Source: Desulfatitalea alkaliphila (GTDB lineage: Bacteria; Desulfobacterota; Desulfobacteria; Desulfobacterales; Desulfosarcinaceae). From it: a DNA stretch of 64,000 bases. The stretch lies in NCBI RefSeq assembly GCF_022968795.1, contig NZ_JALJRB010000002.1:124001-188000 (forward strand). Direction: 5' to 3'. Positions 43,419 through 52,228 of this stretch are shown here, piece by piece. The position numbers were made by a program, and so were the translations under genes. Positions within the stretch are counted from its first letter, which is position 1. Each line of letters opens with the position of its first letter. Under the pieces are notes generated by a model. That model searched no databases and was not told the DNA's origin. It saw nothing but the letters and a program-made list of their open reading frames with translations.

Positions 43419-44141
43419 ATGGCACCACCCGCCACATACGATCTGCTGCAAACCCAACTGGGCCATCGCTTCAAAGACCCGGACCTGCTCCAGGAATCGC
43501 TGCGCCACAGCTCCTTTGTCAACGAACAGTTCGAGCCCTCCCTGCGCGACAACGAGCGGCTGGAGTTTCTGGGCGATGCGGTGCTCAACCTGGTCATCGG
43601 CCACCTGTTGATGAACGCCTACCCGGAGCTGCGCGAAGGGGACCTGTCGCGCATCCGGTCCCACATGGTCAACGAATCCCAGTTGGCCGACATCGCCCGC
43701 ACCATCGACCTGGGCCGTTTCCTGCAACTGGGCAAGGGGGAAATCCTCTCCCAGGGCTTCAGCAAAAGCTCCATCCTGGCCAACGCCCTGGAAGCGGTGA
43801 TCGCGGCCGTCTACCTGGACGGCGGTTTTCAGGCCGCCTTCGCCATGATCCAACACCATTTCAGACACCTCGTCGCCGACGCCCTGGATCTGACCGCGGG
43901 CCAGGATTACAAAAGCCGCCTGCAAGAGGCCATCCAGGGCCGCACCCGTGAAGTGCCCCAATATCAAGTGGTGGCGGAGAGCGGCCCGGACCACGACAAA
44001 ACCTTTTCCGTCCAAGTGACCGTGGGCCGATGCCAAGCCGTCGGCAGCGGCAAAAGCAAAAAACTGGCCGAACAGGACGCCGCGCGCCAGGCCCTGGCGC
44101 GATTGGCCGCCAACCCATGCAGCCGCCCCGCCGATCAGTGA
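43419..44141 (+). CDS. rnc: Ribonuclease III
   Basis: The 240-aa double-strand-specific endonuclease has the signature NERLEFLGDAVLNLVI and the second acidic block LANALEAVIAAVYLDGG. A C-terminal dsRNA-binding domain has DYKSRLQEAIQG and GKSKKLAEQDAARQAL. It processes rRNA precursors and mRNAs. It overlaps the next gene by 25 nt. Confidence 0.97.
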   Translation: MAPPATYDLLQTQLGHRFKDPDLLQESLRHSSFVNEQFEPSLRDNERLEFLGDAVLNLVIGHLLMNAYPELREGDLSRIRSHMVNESQLADIARTIDLGRFLQLGKGEILSQGFSKSSILANALEAVIAAVYLDGGFQAAFAMIQHHFRHLVADALDLTAGQDYKSRLQEAIQGRTREVPQYQVVAESGPDHDKTFSVQVTVGRCQAVGSGKSKKLAEQDAARQALARLAANPCSRPADQ

Positions 44142-45175
44142 CCAAACCCTTCGTGGTGCCGGTCTTCATCCCCCACGCCGGCTGCCCCCATCGTTGCGTC
44201 TTTTGCAACCAGCACAACACCACCGGCCGGGAGGCCCAAACGCCCACGGCAGCGGCCGTGAAAGCCGCCATCGAGGAATTCCTGGCCTACCGGCGCGATG
44301 ACCGGCGCCCAACGGAAATCGCCTTTTACGGCGGCAACCTGCTGGGCCTGCCCCGGGAACAAGTGCAGTTGCTGTTGGCCACCGCGGCACATTTCGTGCG
44401 CCGGGGGCGGGCCCACGGCATCCGCTTTTCCACCCGCCCGGACACCATCGACCCGCAGCGCCTGGGGTGGCTGGCCCCCTTTCCGGTCAGCACGGTGGAA
44501 CTGGGGGTGCAATCCATGAACGACACCGTTCTGGCCGCCGCCGACCGCGGCCACACGGCCGCGGACACCGTCCGCGCCGTCACCCTGCTGCACGCTTCGC
44601 CCTACCGCCTGGGGGTGCAGATGATGGTGGGGTTGCCCGCGGACACCCCGGCCACCGCCCGCGCCACGGCCCGCCAACTCGTTTCCCTGGCGCCGGACTT
44701 CGCCCGCATCTACCCCACCCTGGTGCTCCGGGGCAGCCGCCTGGCGCGCCAACATTTCCACGGCCGCTACACTCCCCTGAAGCTGGACGAAGCCGTGACC
44801 CTGACCGCTTCCCTTTTCCAAATCTTCGCCCGTCACCACATCCCCGTCATCCGGATGGGCCTGCAAGCCACTTCCCATTTGACCAGCGGCGACCGGATCG
44901 TGGCCGGCCCCTTCCACCCCGCCTTCGGCGAGCTGGTGCAATCGGCCGTCTGGCTGGACGCCATGGACCGCCACCTGGAGCGGGAAGCATTGCAAGGCAC
45001 CGAAATCCGTATCGACGCGCCCTCCCGTTACCTTTCCCAGATCAAAGGCGCCCATGACGCCAACATCCTCGCGCTCATCAACCGCCACCAGCTCACCGGC
45101 ATAACCGTGCGCGGCGATGACGCCCTGGCGCCGGATCAAGTGACGATCAACGGGGTGATTTGCACGAAATTGTAG
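44117..45175 (+). CDS. Radical SAM protein, Elp3-like
   Basis: The 352-aa protein has the 4Fe-4S/SAM motif CPHRCVFC (Cys23, Cys27, Cys30), EIAFYGGNLLGLP and STVELGVQSMND, typical of the Elp3/YhcC-like branch. It lacks an acetyltransferase domain. The C-terminal block has PDQVTINGVI. The substrate is unknown, though Elp3-type enzymes modify tRNA wobble uridines. The ATG at 44117 overlaps rnc by 25 nt; a GTG at 44138 overlapping the rnc stop (GTGA) is an alternative. Confidence 0.85.
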   Translation: MQPPRRSVTKPFVVPVFIPHAGCPHRCVFCNQHNTTGREAQTPTAAAVKAAIEEFLAYRRDDRRPTEIAFYGGNLLGLPREQVQLLLATAAHFVRRGRAHGIRFSTRPDTIDPQRLGWLAPFPVSTVELGVQSMNDTVLAAADRGHTAADTVRAVTLLHASPYRLGVQMMVGLPADTPATARATARQLVSLAPDFARIYPTLVLRGSRLARQHFHGRYTPLKLDEAVTLTASLFQIFARHHIPVIRMGLQATSHLTSGDRIVAGPFHPAFGELVQSAVWLDAMDRHLEREALQGTEIRIDAPSRYLSQIKGAHDANILALINRHQLTGITVRGDDALAPDQVTINGVICTKL

Positions 45176-45177
45176 AA

Positions 45178-45203
45178 AAGGCGGAAAAAAGCGTAGGTAC
45201 CGC
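45178..45203 (-). terminator. Possible weak terminator between converging genes
   Basis: On the minus strand AAGCG-GTACCTA-CGCTT is followed by TTTT (six T counting the stem end), directly after the PP2C stop. The stem is only 5 bp. It lies in the 28-nt gap between the radical SAM gene and the PP2C gene. Confidence 0.35.
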
Positions 45204-47159
45204 TTACACGCCGGCCGGCCCTTTGTACTGCATGGCCAGCACGGTGATATCATCCGACTGCGGTGCGTCGGCGGCGTGGGCGTGGACGGCGGCGAACAGT
45301 CGCTCCACCACCGGTTGCGGTGCCCGTGACGGCATGGCGCCCATCTCGTCCAGCAGCCGCTCATCGGAAAAGAGGCGGCCGGCATCGTCCATGGCCTCGG
45401 TGACCCCGTCGGTGTACAGCAGCAGCAGATCCCCCGCTTGCAACCGCACGGTGCTGTCGGCGAAAGCGGCATCTTCCATCACCCCCAACACCATCCCCGG
45501 CGGCAGGGACAACATCTCCGGGGTGCCGCCGGCACGCAGCAGCACCGGTGGGTTGTGGCCGGCGTTGGAGTAAACCAGCTCGCCCGTGGTTAGGTCCAGG
45601 ATGCCGCAGAACACGGTGACGAACATGGCCGAATCATTGCCCGGGCACAGTTCGGCGTTGACACGGGCCAGGATTTCCGCCGGCGACGCCGCCAATTCGG
45701 CGATGCCCTTCATCAGGGTTTTGCTCACCGCCATGAACAGCGCCGCGGGCACCCCCTTGTCCGACACATCGCCCACGGAGAAGAACAGACGACCATCGGC
45801 CAGCATGAAGAAGTCGTACAGATCACCGCCCACCGCCTTGGCCGGTTCCAGCGCGGCGAACAGATCGAAGGCCGCCTGATCGGCAAAAGGCGGAAAATGC
45901 TTGGGCAAAAAACTCATCTGGATGGCGCGGGCGATCTTCAGCTCGCTTTCGATGCGTTCCTTGGCCTTGGTGGTCTCCGTCAGATCGGCGATATAGGCCT
46001 TGAGCGCCAGGCGCATCTCGTCCACCGAATGGGTCAGCAACTGCACCTCGTCGCCGGTGCGCACCGCCGGCAGGGCCGCATCCAGGTTGCCCCGGGCGAT
46101 CTCCGTCGTGGTGCGCATCAGCCGGTGCAGCGGACGCGTGATCGAGCGGGAGATGCCCACCACCACCAGAAACAGCACCGTGAACCCCAGCGCGCCGATG
46201 GCCAGCACAGTGTGGTTGAGGCCACGGATATCGGCCAGCAACTCTTCTTCCGGAATCATCACACCCACCGCCCAATCGGCGGCCGGCACCGGCGCATAGG
46301 CCAACAGCGAGCGCAGACCCGTGTGGACGCTGGTGACGGCGGCAAACCCCGAACGGCCCTGCGCCATCTCCCGGCCCACAGCCCGCAGTTCCGGGATGCC
46401 CCGCTCCTCCGCCACGCTGAAAATGCTGTGGCGCATGATCAAATCCCGGTCCGGATGGGCCAGAAAAGCGCCATTGCGACTGATGACAAAAGCATAGCCT
46501 GTTTCGTAAATGGAAATGGCGCCGATCTCCGCCACCAAGTCTTCCAGAGAGATATCCGCCGTGACCACCCCATGAAACACCCGCTCGCCCGCCGACAGAT
46601 CATAAAACGGGTGGGCATAGGTGGCCATCAAAATGCCGCCGCCCCCATCATCGAAATAGGGCTCGCTCCACACCGGGCGCTCCAGCTCCCGCGGCACCTG
46701 GTACCAATCCTGCAAGAAGTAGTCGTAGGCGCCGCCCAGACGGGTGAACCCCACCCGGCCCTCCTCGGTGTGGAAAAAGTACGGGGCATAGTAGCGGTGC
46801 GCCGGATCGAAACCATGGGGCTCGAAGGCCGCCGCCCCGCCGTAAATCTCCGGCGACCCGGCCACCATGTCGTGCATCAGCGTCAGCAGCGCAATGCTGC
46901 TCAGCGACCGCGCCTGCAAATGACCGGCCACCATGCGCGGCGGCGCCTCCACGGCCCGCAGCTTGCTCTCGATGCGCAGCACGGCGGCCTGGGCCAATTG
47001 CGCCGCCGTGGCACGCACATTCTTGATCACCACCTGCCGCGAGCAGTAGTAGTTGTAGCCGAACGCCACCAGATAAATCAGGGTGGTGCTGGTCAAAATG
47101 AACAGGGCCAGGCGAAAGGCCAGGCCCCGGCGCCTAGCGGTTGGCAGGTCGCGGGTCAT
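45204..47159 (-). CDS. Membrane sensor phosphatase: Cache domain, HAMP, SpoIIE/PP2C
   Basis: The 651-aa protein has TM1 at about 15-37, an extracytoplasmic double-Cache-like sensor (about 40-310; YYAPYFFHTEEG, PVWSEPYFDDGGGG, ETGYAFVISRNGAFLAHP), and TM2 at about 320-340. HAMP follows (SRSITRPLHRLMRTTTEIARGNL), then a coiled linker and a SpoIIE phosphatase (AVGGDLYDFF, DVSDKGVPAALFMA, NAGHNPPVLL, DGVTEAMDD, SDDITVL). All PP2C metal motifs are present. It should control an anti-anti-sigma or similar phosphoprotein; none is adjacent. Its start overlaps the upstream binding-protein gene by 26 nt, pointing to a joint sensory unit. Confidence 0.93.
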   Translation of the reverse strand: MTRDLPTARRRGLAFRLALFILTSTTLIYLVAFGYNYYCSRQVVIKNVRATAAQLAQAAVLRIESKLRAVEAPPRMVAGHLQARSLSSIALLTLMHDMVAGSPEIYGGAAAFEPHGFDPAHRYYAPYFFHTEEGRVGFTRLGGAYDYFLQDWYQVPRELERPVWSEPYFDDGGGGILMATYAHPFYDLSAGERVFHGVVTADISLEDLVAEIGAISIYETGYAFVISRNGAFLAHPDRDLIMRHSIFSVAEERGIPELRAVGREMAQGRSGFAAVTSVHTGLRSLLAYAPVPAADWAVGVMIPEEELLADIRGLNHTVLAIGALGFTVLFLVVVGISRSITRPLHRLMRTTTEIARGNLDAALPAVRTGDEVQLLTHSVDEMRLALKAYIADLTETTKAKERIESELKIARAIQMSFLPKHFPPFADQAAFDLFAALEPAKAVGGDLYDFFMLADGRLFFSVGDVSDKGVPAALFMAVSKTLMKGIAELAASPAEILARVNAELCPGNDSAMFVTVFCGILDLTTGELVYSNAGHNPPVLLRAGGTPEMLSLPPGMVLGVMEDAAFADSTVRLQAGDLLLLYTDGVTEAMDDAGRLFSDERLLDEMGAMPSRAPQPVVERLFAAVHAHAADAPQSDDITVLAMQYKGPAGV

Positions 47160-48129
47160 GGAACTCCAAATAACCGGGAAGGGTTTGCAGCATGCCGCTT
47201 TGATGCAGCGCTTCCGTCACCAAACGGAAATCGGACTCGACCAGCACGCCCATGGGGCGGTCGTGCCCGGGGGGGCGAATGATATCGGCCATGCGCGCCA
47301 GCATCCAGCGCTGATGCCCCCGATTGGTGGGCAAATTGGCCGCCTCCACCTGCGCCATGACGATCTCCAGCGCCTCCTCGGGATGCGCCAGGGCGTAGCG
47401 CCACCCATCGAGGGACGCCTGCACGAAAGCCCGCACACCCGCCGGATCCCGGCGCAACGTCTCCTCCCGGCAGTAAATGCCGTCCTCGGGAAAGTTCAAC
47501 CCGTAATCGGCCAGAAAAAAGGTGACCAACTCCTCGGCATCGATACCCGCATTGCGGATGGTGAAGTACTCATTGTACCACATGGCCGAAGCCGCATCCA
47601 CACCACCCATCAAAAACAGGTTCACCGTGTACCCCTGGGGCACCACGCGCACCGCCAACCCGTGACGGCGGAAAAAAGCCCGTGGCTGCACCTGAAACGA
47701 ATCCCACACGCTCACCCGCCGGCCGGCCAGATCGTCGGGCGTACGAATACCGCTCTCCGTGCGCGCCACCAACATCAACGCCGACCGCTGCACCAACTGC
47801 CCCACATTGACCAACGGAATCCCCTGGTCGCGCAAAACCAGCCCCTCGGTCAAAAACAAAGTACCGAAATCCACCATCCCCGCCGCCAACTGAGCCCCCG
47901 ACGGCCGCTCCGGTCCCCCGCGCAAAACGGTCACCGCCAACCCGCGCTGCGCGTAAAACCCCTTGGCCGCCGCAACATAATACCCGGCAAACTGCGCCTG
48001 GGGAGACCACTGCGGCAAAAAATCAAAGGCCTTCAACGCCTCGGCCCGCCCCACCGAAACACCCTGCCCCAAAATGCACAGCATGCCCCCAAGCAACGCA
48101 ACCAGCACCATCGCCCGCAACCTGCTCAC
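47134..48129 (-). CDS. NMT1/THI5-like periplasmic substrate-binding protein (orphan)
   Basis: The protein is about 331 aa with a signal peptide ([16 protein letters not shown]...GRAEA). The NMT1/THI5 fold is supported by FLPQWSPQAQFAGYYVAAAKGFY, GGPERPSGAQLAAG, GRRVSVWDSF, YNEYFTIRNAG and FPEDGIYCREE. In this family such proteins bind thiamine-pyrimidine precursors or other aromatics. GTG at 48129 is the start since GGGAGG lies 9 nt upstream; TTG at 48147 overlaps that site. No ABC permease or ATPase gene is adjacent. Instead it overlaps the Cache-PP2C gene, so it may feed ligand information to that sensor. Confidence 0.88.
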   Translation of the reverse strand: MSRLRAMVLVALLGGMLCILGQGVSVGRAEALKAFDFLPQWSPQAQFAGYYVAAAKGFYAQRGLAVTVLRGGPERPSGAQLAAGMVDFGTLFLTEGLVLRDQGIPLVNVGQLVQRSALMLVARTESGIRTPDDLAGRRVSVWDSFQVQPRAFFRRHGLAVRVVPQGYTVNLFLMGGVDAASAMWYNEYFTIRNAGIDAEELVTFFLADYGLNFPEDGIYCREETLRRDPAGVRAFVQASLDGWRYALAHPEEALEIVMAQVEAANLPTNRGHQRWMLARMADIIRPPGHDRPMGVLVESDFRLVTEALHQSGMLQTLPGYLEFHDPRPANR

Positions 48130-48405
48130 AATCGCACAACCTCCCAAGAAACCAATGAAAGCGACAAATGATGGCCGCTTCGCACACCCACCACCATCTC
48201 CGGCACCCTTTCAACACCTATCATCGGCCATTTCACGCTAAACTTTATCTCCTTCTATGAACCGCTCGCCCCTCAAATTTACATCCAACGGCCATTGGAA
48301 ACATTCAATTGGAATCGCTGCCACGGCAGCTGCGCTCTTGCCATTCCGAAAAAAAACCGCTATCGGTCGCTTTTCGACAACCGCCACCCGGACGGATCAA
48401 ATCTT

Positions 48406-49581
48406 ATGAACAGCGCCCCCCCGCCTCGCCCCATCCTGCTGCTGCTGGCCCTGCTGACGGCCTTTCCGGCACTCTCCACCGACATGTATCTGCCGGCGCT
48501 GCCTTACCTAGGCGCCTTGTGGGATGTACCACTGGTGGTGGTCAATTTTACCCTGATCGGCTTTTTTCTCAGCTACTGCGTCATGATGCTGGTGTACGGC
48601 CCGTTGTCCGACCGTTTCGGACGGCGTCGGCCGTTGCTGGTTGGCGTCGGCATCTTCATCGCTGCCAGCGGGATGTGCGCCCTGGCACCCGACATCCACG
48701 TGCTGATTGCAGCACGGGTGTTACAGGCCGCCGGGGCGGCGGCCGCTTCGGCCCTGGCTCTGGCCATCAGCAAGGACTTGTTCGAATCGGCGCAGCGGGC
48801 CCGCATAATGTCCTACATTGCGGTCATTGTGGCATTGGCGCCCATGCTGGCGCCCATCATCGGCGGCTGGGTCATCCACTATGTCGGCTGGCGCTGGGTG
48901 TTCATATGCCAGGGTGGCATGGGCATGATCGCCTGGGTGGGTGTCTTTCGCATGACCGAATCCTTGCAGCGATTCCAAGCCGTGTCGGCCCGGGAGGCGG
49001 TACGGGTGTACTTCCGGCTGTTCCGCAACCGGCGGTACACCGGTCTGCTGCTGGCCATGTCCTTGCTGGTGTTTCCCTTTTTCGCCTTCATCGCCGGTTC
49101 GCCGGACATCTACATGACCCGTTTCGGCATGGACGAGCGGCAATTCGGCCTTTTTTTCGGGTTCAACGCCTTTGCCTTCATGTGCGGGCCGATGGCCTTC
49201 TCCCGGCTCTCCCGAAGGGTGTCCACCGCCTCGCTGCTGACCGTCGCCTTTGCGGGGATCGCCATATCCAGTCTGTTGATGTTGATCTGGCCATACGATT
49301 CGCCTTGGCGCCTGGCCCTGCCCATGTGGGGCATCACCTTTTTCCTCGGCATGAGCCGCCCCCCGAGCAACAACCTGATCCTGGACCAGGTGGACCGGGA
49401 TGTGGGCGCCGCCTCCGCCCTGATCATCTTTACTTTCATGACCTGCGGCGCCATCAGCATGGGCCTCATCTCTTTGCAATGGACGGACAAAATCAGGGTG
49501 CTCAGTTCAATGGGCGCCATCGGCGGTACCGCCGCCTTTTTGTTCTGGCACAAATACGGCAAGCGGTATTTTGTCGCTTGA
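48406..49581 (+). CDS. Bcr/CflA-family MFS efflux transporter
   Basis: The 391-aa protein has 12 predicted helices. The first loop has STDMYLPALPYLGALW, motif A is GPLSDRFGRRRPLL, and motif C-like ALAPMLAPIIGGW is present. These are marks of the drug:H+ antiporter subfamily (Bcr/CflA/sulfonamide resistance). The start MNSAPPPRPILLLL is preferred because the longer frame adds a non-membrane, low-quality tail. It is divergent from the binding-protein gene across about 275 nt in which I see no clear promoter. Substrate unknown. Confidence 0.88.
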   Translation: MNSAPPPRPILLLLALLTAFPALSTDMYLPALPYLGALWDVPLVVVNFTLIGFFLSYCVMMLVYGPLSDRFGRRRPLLVGVGIFIAASGMCALAPDIHVLIAARVLQAAGAAAASALALAISKDLFESAQRARIMSYIAVIVALAPMLAPIIGGWVIHYVGWRWVFICQGGMGMIAWVGVFRMTESLQRFQAVSAREAVRVYFRLFRNRRYTGLLLAMSLLVFPFFAFIAGSPDIYMTRFGMDERQFGLFFGFNAFAFMCGPMAFSRLSRRVSTASLLTVAFAGIAISSLLMLIWPYDSPWRLALPMWGITFFLGMSRPPSNNLILDQVDRDVGAASALIIFTFMTCGAISMGLISLQWTDKIRVLSSMGAIGGTAAFLFWHKYGKRYFVA

Positions 49582-49705
49582 ACAACGAAGGCGTCCTGTT
49601 GCCATGCGGGGCGTGTGGAAGAAAAAGCGGGGTGGGTCGACATCCAGGCACCCGGGGCGTCGTGCGGGAGTGGGGTGCCGTCCCCGGGCGAGCGCCTGAA
49701 TGTTT

Positions 49706-49886
49706 AGGGCTCGCGAAAAAAGAACTTCCCCTTTTATGCATCCCTGCTTCAGGTCGTCTTGGCCCGATCAGCGGATTCAAAATCCTCGGAATAGCTCGCT
49801 ATGCCTCCGGTTTTGAATCCGCTGATCAAACCAATCCGACCCAAATCCAGGCGCCTAAAATGCGAATTTATTTTTTCGCGAACCCT
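49706..49886. mobile_element. About 180-bp imperfect palindromic (hairpin) element, MITE/REP-like
   Basis: The gap after the exporter contains nested inverted repeats. Outer arms are AGGGCTCGCGAAAAAA (49706-49721) and TTTTTTCGCGAACCCT (49871-49886), 15/16 complementary. Inner perfect 17-bp arms are GATCAGCGGATTCAAAA (49766-49782) and its complement at 49811-49827. Sequence between outer and inner arms is also largely complementary, so the whole unit can fold as one long hairpin. It encodes no credible protein. Its right arm is repeated at 52007-52074. Non-autonomous transposition or a decayed repeat family is inferred. Confidence 0.7.
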
Positions 49887-49907
49887 TAGGTTGCGGGCAG
49901 AGTGGCT

Positions 49908-50747
49908 TCAGTTGGCCCGGCCGGCCGCCTTCTGGGCGGCGATCCGCCGCTTGAAGTTCTCGAACACCAGCTGGACGGCCACGGGGCTGGAGAAACTGGA
50001 CCGCGGCGAAAACTCCCTGAGCGCGATGATCTCCTCATCCGTGGGTACCGGAAAAACACCCAATTGGTCGGCCACCTTCAGATCCCAGGGAATATCGGCC
50101 TTGACGCGCTCCACGGTGCTGCCGGGAAACAGGGTGTCCAGATACATCTCCTTGGTCTCTTTGTCGAACTTGAAGATCCCCTTGGGGGTCAGCAATACAG
50201 CCGGTCCCGAGCCGGGAGTGTAACGGCCGGACGCTTCTCGCTCGTCGCCGCCACCCAAAAAGCCGGGGGAGGTGAGATAGGGCAGTTTTTCTACAAATTC
50301 GCCGCCTTTCATGGTTAAAATGCTCTGTTTGGCGTAGGCGTAGAATTCGGGGGCGCCACCGGCGGCGGTGATGCGCTGGGCGTCGGGGGGCGTTCCCAGA
50401 TAGGAGGTGTTGATGTTGCCGAAGCGGTCGATCTGGCCCACGCCCAAGAAAGCCTTGTCCAGATAGCCGGCATGGGTGATGGTGGTGAATACGCTGAACA
50501 GGTCGATGGCGTATCCATAGCCCCGGGTGGCGCTGGCATCGGCCACGTGCATGGGCAAAATGCGGGGCTCGAAATCGCAAATGCCCGACTCCATCATCAG
50601 CACCGCTTCCGGTGCATGGGTCTTCTTGGCCACGGCGCCGGCAATGATGGGCAGGCCGATGCCCAGAATGGTGACATCCCCGTTTTGAATCTGGCGCGCG
50701 GCCGCAATGATCAGCAGTTCCTGGCGGGTGACCTTTTTAGTTAACAT
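49908..50747 (-). CDS. Acyl-CoA transferase beta subunit (glutaconate CoA-transferase B-like)
   Basis: The 279-aa protein is a family I CoA-transferase subunit. The catalytic Glu is expected at residue 53 in MMESGICDF, as in the GctB family. LGIGLPIIAGAVAKKT, GQIDRFGNINTSYLG and GGGDEREASG are typical. It pairs with the overlapping upstream alpha subunit (11 nt overlap). It transfers CoA between carboxylic acids, probably in aromatic, steroid-like or short dicarboxylate degradation; no other catabolic gene is adjacent. Confidence 0.88.
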   Translation of the reverse strand: MLTKKVTRQELLIIAAARQIQNGDVTILGIGLPIIAGAVAKKTHAPEAVLMMESGICDFEPRILPMHVADASATRGYGYAIDLFSVFTTITHAGYLDKAFLGVGQIDRFGNINTSYLGTPPDAQRITAAGGAPEFYAYAKQSILTMKGGEFVEKLPYLTSPGFLGGGDEREASGRYTPGSGPAVLLTPKGIFKFDKETKEMYLDTLFPGSTVERVKADIPWDLKVADQLGVFPVPTDEEIIALREFSPRSSFSSPVAVQLVFENFKRRIAAQKAAGRAN

Positions 50748-51792
50748 CGATCACGTCTCCTTTCTCTTCAATCAATTTCTCCAACCCTTCCATGTCCACG
50801 CCCAGATCGTTGGAGATGCCGTCGACATCCCATCCGGACTGGAACGGAATGCCGTAGTTGGCCGGGGCCGAGTAGTAGGAGCGGGCGTTGTAGCGGTTGA
50901 GCATCTCCTGGCCGAACACCTCGATGTAGTGCTTGATGTAGGCATTGCGGTCCGGCAGGTTGTAGATCCATTCGTCAAAAAAGGCGGTCAGCCCGCCGTC
51001 GGCCTTGAAGGCTTGGTTCATCAGGCTGAACATGGCGGTATCCAGACCGCGGTAGCCCACCAACTCGAAGGGGTGGCAACCGAAAGGCTCTTCGATCACG
51101 GCGCTGACCCGGAAACCCGGCACAATGGTGTGGTGGGGGCTGGAACGAATCACATCGGGCTCCACGATCTCTTCGCAGGTCACGAGAATCGTGCGGCTGG
51201 CCAGGCAGGCGTGCACCGTGGAACCCAAGCCGCCCCAGTGCTGGGCGTTACCGAACTGATCGGCCCGTTGCACGTGGAGCATGCACACATCGGGATTGGC
51301 CGCCGGCACCACGGGGATGGTCTTGCCGGTGAAGGGACAGGTGGTGGTGCCGAACTTCTTGTCGCCCATGAAGCTGCTGTATTTGAAGACATCCGAATCC
51401 ATGATGGCCGGCAGCACCGGCATATAGGAATAACCGTAAGCACCCGCGGCCAGGCGCGCATTGTAGGTGAAGTTGGAATAGTCCTCGATCAGCAATTGGC
51501 CTTTGCGCTGGTATTGTTCGATGATCCCGCCGCGCCCCTTGCCGCCCCATTTGTATAGGAAGGCGGAGACCATTTTTTCCACGCAGCCGCCGTACACCAG
51601 GAACTCGGCATCGAACGATCCCGACTGGCTGTAGTAGGTCATGCCTTTCTTGCGCTGGCGGATGATCTCGTAAATCAGGCTGATGGGCATGCTTTCGTTG
51701 TAGTTGCCGGTGATGAGACTGTCGCCGTCCTTGACGAAACGGCTGACCGCCTCCCGGGTGGTCATGATTTTGGAACCCCCTTTGTCGCTCAT
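50737..51792 (-). CDS. Acyl-CoA transferase alpha subunit (glutaconate CoA-transferase A-like)
   Basis: The 351-aa protein has MTTREAVSRFVKDGDSLITGN, IYEIIRQRKKGMTYYSQSGSFDAEFLVYGGCVEKM (residues about 41-75), HVQRADQFGNAQHWG and VEPDVIRSSPHHTIVPGF. These match the alpha chain of glutaconate-type CoA-transferases. The start MSDKGGSK follows GAAGGAG at about 10 nt. It is the first gene of a two-gene operon. The set is bracketed by two copies of a repeat (49812-49878 and 52007-52074), which hints at insertion as a unit. Confidence 0.88.
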   Translation of the reverse strand: MSDKGGSKIMTTREAVSRFVKDGDSLITGNYNESMPISLIYEIIRQRKKGMTYYSQSGSFDAEFLVYGGCVEKMVSAFLYKWGGKGRGGIIEQYQRKGQLLIEDYSNFTYNARLAAGAYGYSYMPVLPAIMDSDVFKYSSFMGDKKFGTTTCPFTGKTIPVVPAANPDVCMLHVQRADQFGNAQHWGGLGSTVHACLASRTILVTCEEIVEPDVIRSSPHHTIVPGFRVSAVIEEPFGCHPFELVGYRGLDTAMFSLMNQAFKADGGLTAFFDEWIYNLPDRNAYIKHYIEVFGQEMLNRYNARSYYSAPANYGIPFQSGWDVDGISNDLGVDMEGLEKLIEEKGDVIDVN

Positions 51793-52228
51793 ATCAACTG
51801 ACTCCTTCCGTACCCGATACCCTCTGAATCGGAAATAGAATAAGGTGCGACGGCCCTGACCCGATAAGGTCTCAACCCGAACCGTTCGACCATGATACAC
51901 AATGACCCTATTGTTTCAAAAGGAACATTCTATAATCTTTCTCAAGAAAATATACAATACCTGCATCTGCATTTCGGCATCGCGCCGGGGGGGGGATTCG
52001 CTGGTATTTGAATCCGATGGTCAACCCCATCCGACTCGAATCCGGTCGCCTGAAAGGGGAATTTATATTATCGCTATCCTTAAGGCGACTTGTAGGCGTT
52101 GCCGCAAAGTCGGCCAGGATGTGCTATGCTCCTTGCGGCGGCAAAAAGCGGTACTGCCGCGTTTGGAATGTGAACCCGATCCGTTCGGTTGCCCGGCCCA
52201 TGCCCGCGCCGATGCACTGTTGAGAAAA
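51793..52228. other. 436-nt divergent region with G9 tract and decayed repeat
   Basis: Between the CoA-transferase and hrpB starts I see no gene. An AT-rich stretch (51900-51970) probably carries promoters. A run of nine G occurs at 51987-51995, and a repeat copy at 52007-52074. An upstream extension of the hrpB frame exists but has no family similarity. Confidence 0.5.
52007..52074 (+). repeat. Diverged copy of the right arm of the 49706-49886 element
   Basis: Aligned without gaps to 49812-49878 plus one base, 55 of 68 positions match by my count (starting TTTGAATCCG and ending TCGC). Both copies are on the same strand. The matching left arm is not recognisable here, so this copy is partial or decayed. 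Confidence 0.7.

Noticed and set aside
48130-48405. Possible TPP riboswitch upstream of the NMT1/THI5-like gene
   Set aside because: No CTGAGA or other conserved TPP-aptamer blocks could be found on either strand.
51902-52228. N-terminal extension of hrpB
   Set aside because: The added residues cover the repeat copy and low-complexity sequence. The ATG at 52229 gives the normal HrpB N terminus.
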